Assembly (NCBI GenBank): GCA_963763485.1
Contig: CAVXOW010000005.1
Span: 992,001-1,056,000 of the forward strand
Length of the DNA: 64,000 nucleotides
Direction of reading: 5' to 3'
Source of the DNA: CAWCKS01 sp963763485
Lineage (GTDB): Bacteria > Pseudomonadota > Alphaproteobacteria > Rhizobiales > Xanthobacteraceae
The first letter of the stretch is position 1, and every line of letters starts with the position of its first letter. This document shows, one piece after another, positions 9,397 through 17,203 of the stretch. Position numbers and translations under genes: made by a program. The notes below the pieces were generated by a model. It was not told the origin of the DNA and made no database searches. It saw nothing but the letters and a program-made list of their open reading frames with translations.

Positions 9397-10020
9397 ATGG
9401 CGAAGCCTGCACGGGAATTCTTCAGTCCGCAGACACTGCCGCCGCCGGTCGGCTACTCGCAGATTGCGAAAATCAACAAGGGCGCGCTGGTCTACATCGC
9501 GGGCCAGGTCGCAAGCGACGCCTCCGGCAAGCTGATCGGCGAGGGCGATTTCGAGGCCCAGGTCGAGCAGGTGTTCCGCAATCTCAAGACCGCGGTCGAA
9601 GCGGCCGGCGGGACGATGGCCGATATCGTCAAGATCAACAATTACATCGTCGCCAGCGTCGGCCAGGACGATTTGCCGAAGTTCCGCTCCATCCGCGACC
9701 GCTATCTCAATGTCGAGAGCCCGCCGGCCTCAACGCTGGTCTATGTCAGCCGCCTGGCGCGTCCGGGCTGGCTGATCGAGATCGAGGCCGTGGCGGCGGT
9801 CGATGCGGACGAGGCGCGTACTCATAAACTCGGCTTGACGGATGTCCGCTTTTTTCCCGAACAGCGGCGCGAAAGCGGACATCCCGGGCTTCGCATTTGG
9901 GCGAGGGACTGCCGGTTCGTTCATGTCGTTTGGTTGGCCTTGTCCTTTGCGATGGCCAATACGCCCATCAGGGACCGGGACTGCTTCTTGAGTTCGATGT
10001 GGCGGGTCGCCGCGTCGTAG
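9397..10020 (+). CDS. Rid family protein, paralogue 2, with extended C-terminus
   Basis: Residues 1-140 are strongly similar to the neighbour at 8772 (LPPPVGYSQIAKINKGALVYIAGQV; PPASTLVYVSRLARPGW) and share the Ser in place of the RidA catalytic Arg. The open frame runs about 65 residues past the normal end of the family, through a palindrome (9840-9884) and into the convergent gene at 9921. That tail looks non-native: a stop exists in another frame at about 9825, so the natural end has probably been lost to an indel. Treat the Rid domain (9397 to ~9815) as real and the tail as doubtful. Confidence 0.8.
   Translation: MAKPAREFFSPQTLPPPVGYSQIAKINKGALVYIAGQVASDASGKLIGEGDFEAQVEQVFRNLKTAVEAAGGTMADIVKINNYIVASVGQDDLPKFRSIRDRYLNVESPPASTLVYVSRLARPGWLIEIEAVAAVDADEARTHKLGLTDVRFFPEQRRESGHPGLRIWARDCRFVHVVWLALSFAMANTPIRDRDCFLSSMWRVAAS
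9840..9884. repeat. Perfect 13-base inverted repeat
   Basis: Arms GGATGTCCGCTTT (9840-9852) and AAAGCGGACATCC (9872-9884) around a 19-base loop. It lies between the Rid domain and the end of the convergent gene at 9921. It may act as a bidirectional terminator, or be a copy of a dispersed palindrome. Confidence 0.65.
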
Positions 10021-11366
10021 CCGAATTTGGTTACGACGGCCAATGGGACGAGCGGTCCAAGGAAAGGCGCCAGGGTAGGAACAAGGAGACCAAGACCACC
10101 GCCGACGGCACCTACCACGGTCTGGGCGGTACTCGCCTTGAATTTGTCATTGATCTCGCGAACAGAGCGGTTGTAGCGGGCGATGCCGGCGTTGATTTCG
10201 CGACAGATTTCTCCGGCCACCTTGTCGACGTCATCAAGCTTCGAGGCGTGAAGGTTGCCCATGGCGGTAGAAAGGGTCTTGCGGAAGACCTCGTGTTCGC
10301 TGTCCTCCCGGAGGTTTGCCAGCATGGGGATAGGAATATTGCTCAGCCATTCCAGGCGCTCGGAGGAGAGAGCCGCCAATTGCCGGCGGGTTGCATCATC
10401 AAGCAGGCCCAACTTGGACAGGCGGCCGGCATTCACCTCGGAAGCTAACTTGAAATAGTGGGCCTGTTGCTCGATGCTCAGGAGGGGGTGAGCGGTCAAT
10501 TCCTCGGCGTTCTCGAATAGATGGAATTGAGGCGTCAAGCGCTCGATAATCCCGTTGAGCACCTTGAGGCCAACTGGCGCACGCTCGTACATCTGGACGA
10601 ATTCAGGGGTTCGCCACGTCCTAACATAGTGGTCGTGTCGTGGGAGGGCTTGTGCGACCGGCGCGCCGATATCGGCTCCCGGCGGCACGAAGAGCCTCTG
10701 CCGTTCGACCGCCTGGATGAAATCGTCAGTGCGGGTGCCGGCAAAGGCGTGCGCATCGTCGAGGGAACCAATCCCAGGATCAACGAAGTGGGCGAGAACA
10801 TCCGCTACGAGGTGCGCGATGCCCTCCTTGGTGGTTTCATCCTCTCGCTCGAGAGCCTTCTCGAAACTCGGAAAGACGAAGACGGGGCAGTGAGGCAGAT
10901 CAGCATCGATAAGAGGCCGGAGGTGCAAAATGGCATGGGCCTCGCGAAGAGGCGCGACAAGCCGAAATTTCTCGTGTTTGCGAGCATCCTCGAGCCAAGG
11001 GTAAAGCGGATCGGCTATGAGAACCGTGTCGGCATAGAGGAGCGTGCTGGAGGTGCTGGCGAGGTGGCTCGCGGCAAAGTTGGAGGCGCCGCCGAGGACG
11101 AGTTTGGTGCCGGCGAGGCGCGAGGCGAGGCTGTACGCCCTGCTTCCGTTCTGAGCGTAAAAAGCCCGAAGTTGCGTGTCAGCGAAAGTGAACGCGTCTT
11201 CCGCGCGGTGTTTGAGATCGCGCGCCCGCTGACGGATCGTGTCGCCGAAGCGGTCTATTGAGGAGAACTCTTCGGGCGGCATACCCGTGGCGCGACCCCA
11301 GAACTCTCCAATCATCTGAAAGAGTTCAATCTGGTAAGCTGCGGCTTCCTTAGCGATGTCGATCAT
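9921..11366 (-). CDS. Unrecognised ~480-residue protein with C-terminal hydrophobic segment
   Basis: I do not recognise the family. The start is ATG at 11366 because GGGAG sits 6 bases upstream; an ATG 15 bases further out lacks this. No signal peptide. Residues ~75-175 are mixed alpha/beta with TKLVLGGASNF, YADTVLIADPLYPWLEDA and CPVFVFPSFEKALERED. The middle (~175-390) is mostly charged helices. A glycine/proline-rich hydrophobic stretch near residue 430-455 (VVGAVGGGLGLLVPTLAPFL) could insert in a membrane, and a basic tail follows. It is single-copy, convergent with the Rid gene and divergent from a DUF5677 gene, with a methyltransferase remnant between. The setting is accessory; no function is claimed. 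Confidence 0.75.
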   Translation of the reverse strand: MIDIAKEAAAYQIELFQMIGEFWGRATGMPPEEFSSIDRFGDTIRQRARDLKHRAEDAFTFADTQLRAFYAQNGSRAYSLASRLAGTKLVLGGASNFAASHLASTSSTLLYADTVLIADPLYPWLEDARKHEKFRLVAPLREAHAILHLRPLIDADLPHCPVFVFPSFEKALEREDETTKEGIAHLVADVLAHFVDPGIGSLDDAHAFAGTRTDDFIQAVERQRLFVPPGADIGAPVAQALPRHDHYVRTWRTPEFVQMYERAPVGLKVLNGIIERLTPQFHLFENAEELTAHPLLSIEQQAHYFKLASEVNAGRLSKLGLLDDATRRQLAALSSERLEWLSNIPIPMLANLREDSEHEVFRKTLSTAMGNLHASKLDDVDKVAGEICREINAGIARYNRSVREINDKFKASTAQTVVGAVGGGLGLLVPTLAPFLGPLVPLAVVTKFGYDAATRHIELKKQSRSLMGVLAIAKDKANQTT

Positions 11367-11450
11367 GTTGCGCTCCCGCATGACGAGACCTTATCACCCC
11401 TCGAGCCTGGGTTGGCACCGGTATTGAGACGCTGGAAGGTCGGCTCGGAG

Positions 11451-11640
11451 TTACGAGTGAAAAGCGCCAGGCGAAATGATGCCGCGCCCGATCAACTGCG
11501 CAAAGGTGACGCGCGGTGCGGAGCCCGCAGTCATGAACGGTGCGAGCGTCGTCTTTAGCAGCGGCTCGACCTCGCCGTTGCGCTCTCGGCGGCGGCATGG
11601 ATCCCTTACGTTCGATCCCTATGCCTTTGTAGAATGACAT
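11451..11640 (-). pseudogene. Remnant of a CcrM-type DNA adenine methyltransferase (3' part)
   Basis: The minus strand reads GEVEPLLKTTLAPFMTAG, then SAPRVTFAQLIGRGIISPG and a stop at 11451. This aligns with the intact-length ccrM at 20164-21296, which has IEPLPAATLAPFMTA and RAAPRVAFGELIERGLISPG. Further upstream, in another frame, GIGIER matches the FIGIER segment of ccrM. So ~60 codons, from the FIGIER segment into the C-terminal DNA-recognition domain, survive with at least one frameshift. The nucleotide match is clearly below that of a recent duplication, so it may be an old or foreign copy. Confidence 0.7.
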
Positions 11641-11695
11641 GCAACAGCCACACTCCAAGACGACATAGCGCGCTTTGAAATTAGGAGTGGTTGCA

Positions 11696-12469
11696 ATGAC
11701 GATTGAATTGATGGCTACGAACTGGGCGCAATTCGCGGAGAAGCTGAGGCAGAATGGCTACGCACTGTTGCGGGCTGCAAACCCGAAGCTGTTAGTAACG
11801 GAGAAAGGTGCGGCAGACCCGAATATCATCGCCGCAACCCTACTCTGCCGTTCCCTTACGCATCTCAAAGCCGTCCCGATCTTGCTCAAGGAAGGACTGG
11901 TTGTCGAGGCGCGCACGATTGTCCGCAACTGCTTGGAGAACGCGTTCTGGCTTGCGGCAATCGCTGAACCCGACAAGCGGGACGAAGCCCTGCGCCGCAT
12001 GGGTAACGCCGAGTTGTTCACCCGGCATCAAATCGGTGAATTCGCGATGCAATTGCGCGATGAGCACGACGCCGAGGCCAACGAGGCATTGCGCGAGGCC
12101 ATGCGCAAATTCAAAGGACAGAAGGGATCGAGCGGTCCTACACCGAAAGAGTTGGCCAAGCTAGGCAAGTTCAAGAGCATGTACCTGTTCTACTCAGAGT
12201 ACTCTCGCGATGCGCATCCGACGCTTCATTCACTCGCGCGTTACCTGTCCCGTTTGGTGGAGGATGGCGAGGTCTTCAGATGCCTCGATGCGTTGCCGCC
12301 CGGTCGCGATGGCGATCAGTTCACGATCCAGCACGGCTGTCAGGCCGTTCTGTCGGCGATGTTCGCAGCGAATGATATCTGGGCTGCGGGTGAAGCTGTT
12401 CGGCTGACGCGACTGGGTGATGAGTACGCGTCATTGGCGGGCCTCGATATCCAACTTGAGGCGGTCTGA
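11696..12469 (+). CDS. DUF5677 domain protein
   Basis: 257-residue all-helical soluble protein. The start is ATG 11696, which has AGGAG 8 bases upstream; an earlier TTG at 11675 would have no such site. ARTIVRNCLENAFWLAAI and YSEYSRDAHPTLHSLARYL are the two most family-like segments of DUF5677. The R-x4-N and H residues are placed as in some HEPN-like helical domains, but that link is inference. It is divergent from the unrecognised ~480-residue gene, across the methyltransferase remnant. The biochemical role is unknown. Confidence 0.72.
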   Translation: MTIELMATNWAQFAEKLRQNGYALLRAANPKLLVTEKGAADPNIIAATLLCRSLTHLKAVPILLKEGLVVEARTIVRNCLENAFWLAAIAEPDKRDEALRRMGNAELFTRHQIGEFAMQLRDEHDAEANEALREAMRKFKGQKGSSGPTPKELAKLGKFKSMYLFYSEYSRDAHPTLHSLARYLSRLVEDGEVFRCLDALPPGRDGDQFTIQHGCQAVLSAMFAANDIWAAGEAVRLTRLGDEYASLAGLDIQLEAV

Positions 12470-12727
12470 GTTTGCCCGTCGCAACACAGCAGCGTCTGCC
12501 GCCCTCCGCTCGATCAAAGCCAACCCTCGTCCGTTGCGGGACCGATCCTCTCGGCCGCCGCCTCCAGAGTGATATTCCTCGGCTCTCTTTGCGATCAGAC
12601 GTTGAGATGTGGGCAGGTTAGGGAAGACGGGCCGCGCAAGATCGGCGACGATTTTAAGGTGGTATTGTTCCAGATCGATAGGTGCCCGATGACGGCTGAA
12701 GAATTGGAAAAGCGAAACATCGATGCG

Positions 12728-13099
12728 CTAGGCCGAAGCGGGCTGCGGCGGCCCAAACCTGTTATCGCCAGGTGTTCCCCGCTGGATACACCAGACGATC
12801 AGGATGATGATGCCGACGAGCGGGATCAAGATCAGCAAATACCACCACCCACTACGATCGGTATCGTGTAGTCGGCGGACCACAACGGCAATGTTGGGAA
12901 GCAAAGTTACGAGCGCAAAGACATCGGCGAGCAGCGTATTCGAGGTGGCCGACCAGAACAAGAGCGCATCGAGAATCGCTGCGACGACTCCACCGATGAT
13001 GATGAACAAGACCCAGTACCAGAGTTCGTATAAGGACGCGCGACCCGAGAATTTCACATAGTTGCGAAAGCCAGCCTGAACTGCCTCGACAAAGCTCAT
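12728..13099 (-). CDS. DUF805 family membrane protein
   Basis: 123-residue inner-membrane protein with four hydrophobic segments. It starts MSFVEAVQAGFRNYVKFSGR and contains the signature ASLYELWYWVLF and VVVRRLHDTDRSGWWYLL. Typical length for DUF805, a family of unknown function. I moved the start from an upstream ATG to 13099, which follows a G-rich ribosome-binding site. Neighbours give no functional hint. Confidence 0.88.
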   Translation of the reverse strand: MSFVEAVQAGFRNYVKFSGRASLYELWYWVLFIIIGGVVAAILDALLFWSATSNTLLADVFALVTLLPNIAVVVRRLHDTDRSGWWYLLILIPLVGIIILIVWCIQRGTPGDNRFGPPQPASA

Positions 13100-13504
13100 T
13101 GTCGCCCCCGAGTGAACCGTTGTTCTGTCGTTAGTTTGGCACCTCCCATTTAGGTTCATCAGGCATCACGGTAACCCCGCGCGGCAAATTTGCCCGACTG
13201 GGGATCGGCGATGAAGCCGAGGGCGGCTTGGCCGCTTTTCGACGCCTTGGTCGAGCGGCGTGCAGGCCGCCCGCCGTAACTGACGATGGCCGGGAAGCAC
13301 GAGAAGCTTGCGGCGAAATTCGAGGGTCACGGGCGAGCGATAAACCGAAAGCGCGGCACGCCCCCTGCGTCTCGGGGAATCCATCCGTAATTTTGCGAGA
13401 GCGCACCAGCCAGATTGGGCAACCGTCGCAATCGTGCAGCGGGAACCCTTCCAATAGCGTCCCAACCTTGCGGGCCACAGGGCTGCTCGACAAGGGAGAC
13501 AATC
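13100..13504. other. Intergenic stretch, no gene supported
   Basis: About 400 bases. A minus-strand open frame over 13131-13502 contains scattered Cys and Pro residues but no recognisable domain. A short plus-strand frame (MAGKHEKLAAKFEGHG) is likewise unsupported. A ribosome-binding site (GGGAGA) for the next gene ends the stretch. Confidence 0.4.
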
Positions 13505-13919
13505 ATGAACAAGCTAACTCTGTTGGGTGTGGTCGTTGGTGCGACGCTACTTGCGGCGACACCACTTTCGCTTCGCCTTTCCTCAACCGCGACTCCATCT
13601 TTGTCGGTCGACAAAGCCGACGCGAGAGTGGGTCGTCCGCTGACCCCAGTCAGCGTAGCGGGTGTTGCCCGTCGACAAAACAGGCGGGGGGCGTACGGGT
13701 ATGGGGCCGGGGTCGTCGGCGCTGGTGTCGGCGCTGCCGCGATCGGTACGGCGGCTGCCGTCAGCGCCGCGCCTTACGATGGTGGAGCGGGCTATTATTC
13801 TGGTGGTAGCTTACGCATCTTACCCGGCGCCGACGGCCCCGGCCCCGGCCTTCGGCACGTTCTGCGTGCCCGGCACGATGGTCCAGATGCAAGACGGCGA
13901 AATGCACCTCTGTCAGTAG
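13505..13919 (+). pseudogene. Small exported Gly/Ala-rich protein, frameshifted
   Basis: ATG 13505 follows GGGAGAC. The N-terminus MNKLTLLGVVVGATLLAATP is a signal peptide. The mature part has LSVDKADARVGRPLTPVSVA, then a Gly/Ala-rich stretch (AGVVGAGVGAAAIGTAAAV) and GGAGYYSGG. Near 13805 the frame changes, and the protein continues as AYASYPAPTAPAPAFGTFC, ending GTMVQMQDGEMHLCQ at 13919. The two terminal Cys could form a disulfide. It resembles small periplasmic proteins of unknown function in Bradyrhizobium-type genomes. Only one indel is seen. Confidence 0.6.
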
Positions 13920-14095
13920 CTTTCCCAGACATGGCGAAAGGGGCGGCTCGCTTGAACCGCCCCTCAGTCAGGTTATGGCACTTTTCTCCTTTTGACCCCA
14001 CAACGGACTTGTGCCTTGACGAGATCACAGAGCATTCAATAGCGTCCGGCCGAGACAGGAAGGGTTGGCAACTTTCTGTTCTACGGACATGCACG

Positions 14096-14305
14096 ATGAC
14101 GAGTGAGCTTTTCTGGCTTCTTCTCACAGCCGTACTCGCGGCGTCGCTCTGGATGCCATACATCGTCGGCATCAACACAACCAATTTCGAGGGCATGATC
14201 TCGGGCCTGGCGCGTCTGCCCCTGCGCCCATTATTGTACGTTGCTGGTTGGCTGGTGACGATCGCCATGGCCTGGCAAATATTGGTGCATGCTCCGCGTG
14301 TGTAG
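14096..14305 (+). CDS. Shortened MAPEG-like membrane protein (69 aa)
   Basis: The N-terminus MTSELFWLLLTAVLAASLWM and the C-terminus LRPLLYVAGWLVTIAMAWQI look like the first and last membrane helices of MAPEG-family proteins (usually ~130 aa). The two helices in between and the connecting loop are missing, with only a short joint around NTTNFEGMISGLARLP. This suggests a gene with an internal in-frame deletion, probably non-functional in the family's glutathione-related roles. A random membrane ORF is a less likely alternative. Confidence 0.45.
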   Translation: MTSELFWLLLTAVLAASLWMPYIVGINTTNFEGMISGLARLPLRPLLYVAGWLVTIAMAWQILVHAPRV

Positions 14306-14426
14306 AGAATGACGATGGTTTTCGCGATCTTGGAGTGACGCGGTTGTTAAGCCCGCATGCGCTGCCAAACGCTGACTTTCGTCCCGCGCAGCGGGAGAGG
14401 CGGCAACATCCAAGTGCGACGGACGT

Positions 14427-15230
14427 TCACGGTTGTCTCTGTGCCCGCCAGCACGCCGCCGCCAAGGCGATTACCTTGAGTGAAATTTCGGCGCCATCGG
14501 CAGCGCCCTTTTCGAAGTCTCCGTCGATCAGAGCCATCTGGTTGGTGACGTGCGCAAAGCAGAGCACGGGCCGATTGCGTGCCTTGGCGAAGGCGTAGAG
14601 CGCGGCGGCTTCCATCTCGACGGCGAGAATTCCGGCCTGCGAGGCGGCTTCGATGGCTTCCGCCGTCTCGCGAAACGGGGCATCGGTTGTCCAGCTGTCG
14701 CCGACATGAGCGTTGATTTGCGCGGCGCTCAGCGCGTCGCGTACATCCGCCACGAGCTGTGTCGCCGCGATGCTGTAGTCGGAGGGCGGCAAGTAGTGAT
14801 AGCTCGTGCCCTCGTCGCGCAGCGCGCGTGCGATGACAACAAAATACGGCGGCGCTTGCAGGGGCCGGATTTGACCGGCCGATGTGACACTCAGAAGAAA
14901 CCGGCAGCCGGACGCAAACAGCTCTTCCGCGATTAACACCGCGTATGATGCACCAACCGCGCACCCGATGATGCCGTAGTCGTACCCGTCGTAGCGAAAC
15001 ACGTACAAATCGGTGTGGTAGCAAGCCCAATCCCGTGAAAGCTCGGCGCGTCCCGTCGTGCGGAGATAGCGGACAATGTCGCCGTCCGGGTCGAGCACGC
15101 AGATCTCGGGAATGCTGCCGTGCGCCAGCCGCTTCTGCCGGCGCGCCTCGCGCATGAGATTTTCCGGTGTGAAGGCGGATGCCGCAGCATAGTGCTTGTG
15201 CGACAGAATAGGCGGCTTTGGTTCACTCAC
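14427..15230 (-). CDS. Nucleoside phosphorylase (uridine/purine phosphorylase family)
   Basis: PNP/UDP-family enzyme that cleaves a nucleoside with phosphate to the free base and (deoxy)ribose-1-phosphate. Family marks are the phosphate/base pocket segments YGIIGCAVGASYAVLIAEEL and LSVTSAGQI, and near the C-terminus GILAVEMEAAALYAFA, where the Met and Glu of the EMExA motif bind the sugar. I prefer GTG 15230 as start over an upstream ATG at 15290, because the latter lies inside the end of the NifS-like gene. It follows that gene by 22 bases on the same strand and may be the last gene of its operon. Substrate choice cannot be read. Confidence 0.82.
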   Translation of the reverse strand: MSEPKPPILSHKHYAAASAFTPENLMREARRQKRLAHGSIPEICVLDPDGDIVRYLRTTGRAELSRDWACYHTDLYVFRYDGYDYGIIGCAVGASYAVLIAEELFASGCRFLLSVTSAGQIRPLQAPPYFVVIARALRDEGTSYHYLPPSDYSIAATQLVADVRDALSAAQINAHVGDSWTTDAPFRETAEAIEAASQAGILAVEMEAAALYAFAKARNRPVLCFAHVTNQMALIDGDFEKGAADGAEISLKVIALAAACWRAQRQP

Positions 15231-15252
15231 CGGCTTGTCCGATCGAAAAATG

Positions 15253-16382
15253 CTACGTGGCCGCAGGTACCGTGCGCCGCAGGCGCGCAATCACAGCATC
15301 GATCTCGTCACGCGTCGTCCCGCGGCCCAGGCTGAACCGATGGCACCCATCCCTACTTCAGGCTCCACGCCCATCGCCTCAAGACCGGCGATAGTCGATG
15401 CGCCCGGCGTGGCAGGCCGAGCCCGTTGAGGCGGCGACGCCGTCCAACTGTTGCCAATATCTCGGCGCCGACCTGGCCGACGAACGAGACATTCAGCGTG
15501 TTCGGCAGGCGGTGCGTCGGATGGCCGTTGAGACAATGCGATTGCCGAATGCGCTCTGCAGCTCCTGCCAAAAACGGTCGCGCAGCGCGCGCACGCGATC
15601 CATCGGCGCGAATCTCGCGCCAAGCTCGCAAGCCTTGCCAAGGCCGACGGCAAGCAGCGCACTCTCCGTCCCGGCGCGCCGCCCGCCCTCATGGCCGGCG
15701 CCGTGAATGAGCGGTTCGAGCGAGACGCCGCGCACGCACGTACAGCGCGCCGACACCCTTGGCGCGTAGAGCTTGTGGCCGGCGATCGACAGCAGGTCGA
15801 CGCCGAGCTCGTTCACGTCGGTCGCAATCTTGCCGACCGACTGAGCGGCGTCGGTATGAAACAGGATGTCGTGCTCGCGGGCGATGCGCGCACAATCCTC
15901 GATCGGCTGGATGGTGCCGACCTCGTTGTTGGCATGCATGATGCTGATGAGAATCGTGCGCGGCGTGATCGCGCGGCGCAGATCGTCGGGATCGACGCGT
16001 CCCGAAGCGATCGACCGGGCAGGTAGGTCACGCGGCCCGAGCCGTTCGAGAAACCGGCACGGTTCGATGATCGGCCGGGTGCTCGACTCGGCGTGGTGAT
16101 GATGTGATCGCCATTGTCGCGGCGGGCGAAGAACGCCCCTTGAGCGCAAGATTGTTGGCCTCGCTGCCGCCGCTCGTGAAGACGATCTCGTCGCTGCTGC
16201 ACAGCCGAGCAGGTCCGCAATCTGGCCGCGGGCTGTCTCGAGCGCGGCTTTCGCGCCGGCTGCGGCCCAATGCCCGCTCGACGGATTGCCGTAAGTGATC
16301 GCGCAGAAACGGCCTCATCGCGGCAGCGACCGCCGGATCGATTGGCGTGCTGGCGTTGTAGTCGAGATAGATCGAGCCGCAT
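15253..16382 (-). pseudogene. NifS/IscS-like cysteine desulfurase, multiply frameshifted
   Basis: Pyridoxal-phosphate enzyme of aminotransferase class V, which takes sulfur from cysteine as a persulfide. Fragments in all three minus frames line up in order: IYLDYNASTPIDPAVAAAMR, SSDEIVFTSGGSEANNLALK, ILISIMHANNEVGTIQPIED, ILFHTDAAQSVGKIATDVNE, LLSIAGHKLYAP (the PLP Lys), TESALLAVGLGKACE, LPNTLNVSFVG, and RGTTRDEIDAVIARLRR before TAG at 15253. At least five indels separate them. The ATG at 16382 is out of frame with the first conserved segment by one base. It starts 3 bases after the DsrE gene ends. The coding content is complete but unreadable as given. Confidence 0.8.
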
Positions 16383-16385
16383 CGG

Positions 16386-16740
16386 TCAGAACACCAGCAC
16401 CTTGTCGGCTGCAAGCGTCGCGGCTGCAAGTTCCGCCATGGTGCTGCGGCGCGCGCCCGCCATCATCTCGGCGTCGGCGAGGCCGCGTGCATCCATGCAA
16501 GTGCCGCACAGCAGAACTCTGCCCTTGCCGGCAAGCACTCCCTTTAGCATGCGCTCGATATTGTAGTAGCCATCCGGCGTCTTCTGGCCTGCCTTCGCGG
16601 CCAGCCACGGCGTCGGCCATCAGGAAGACGGTAACGGCGGTCTGCGGGTCATTCTTTATCAGCGCAGCGCGAGGCGCAGAGCCATTGTAGCACCGCTCGG
16701 TGCCATAGGGCGGGTCATTCAGGATGAGCAGGATTTGCAT
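16386..16740 (-). pseudogene. DsrE-family sulfur-relay protein, frameshifted
   Basis: Small (about 117 aa) DsrE/TusD-type protein that carries or transfers sulfane sulfur. The start at 16740 reads MQILLILNDPPYGTERCYNG, then ALIKNDPQTAVTVFLMADAV. Other frames supply the middle (CGTCMDARGLADAEMM, with the putative active Cys) and the end, MAELAAATLAADKVLVF. At least two indels. It lies between the SHOCT gene and the NifS-like gene in what looks like one minus-strand operon. Confidence 0.75.
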
Positions 16741-16817
16741 TGGCGTCCTCTCTGCACTGCTTCTAGCGCGCTTCGACCGGAAGGCATCTTCGCGGACGAT
16801 CGATCCTTTGGCATGGC

Positions 16818-17172
16818 TTATTCACCGAGCACACGGCGGCGCTCCTCGAACTCGTCCTTGTCGATCTCGCCGCGCGCAAAGCGCTCTTTGAGAATGTCGA
16901 GCGCGCGTGCGATGCGGCGGACGCGGTCGCACTGTCCCTAGCCGCCGAGCCAGCGGACGAGAAGGACCACAGCGGCGATCACCACGGCAAGCATCAGGAT
17001 CATGAACAGCGGACCGAATATCATGCCGTACCATCCTCCACCCCACCACATCATATGCGGCCCATAGGCGTATCTGTCGGCGTCTGACGGCGTCTGCGCC
17101 CATACCGCGCCATGGCATAAGGACCAGAGCGGACCCGGCTGCGGCGACCATCTTGATCAAGGCTTTTGGCAT
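16818..17172 (-). pseudogene. SHOCT-domain membrane protein, frameshifted
   Basis: The start at 17172 follows GGAGG. The N-terminus MPKALIKMVAAAGSALVLMP is signal- or anchor-like. After an indel near 17075 another frame gives HMMWWGGGWYGMIFGPLFMI and a long hydrophobic helix (LMLAVVIAAVVLLVRWLGG). After a further break the C-terminus RALDILKERFARGEIDKDEF, then EERRRVLGE, is a classic SHOCT motif. Function unknown. The cluster context suggests a membrane partner for sulfur or metal stress handling. Confidence 0.68.
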
Positions 17173-17203
17173 TGGCCTGCCTCCATCTTGGATCATGAAG
17201 TTG

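Noticed and set aside
13131..13502. Minus-strand frame with Cys pairs, considered as a zinc-ribbon protein
   Set aside because: Only one loose C-x2-C and no second pair in register; no ribosome-binding site.
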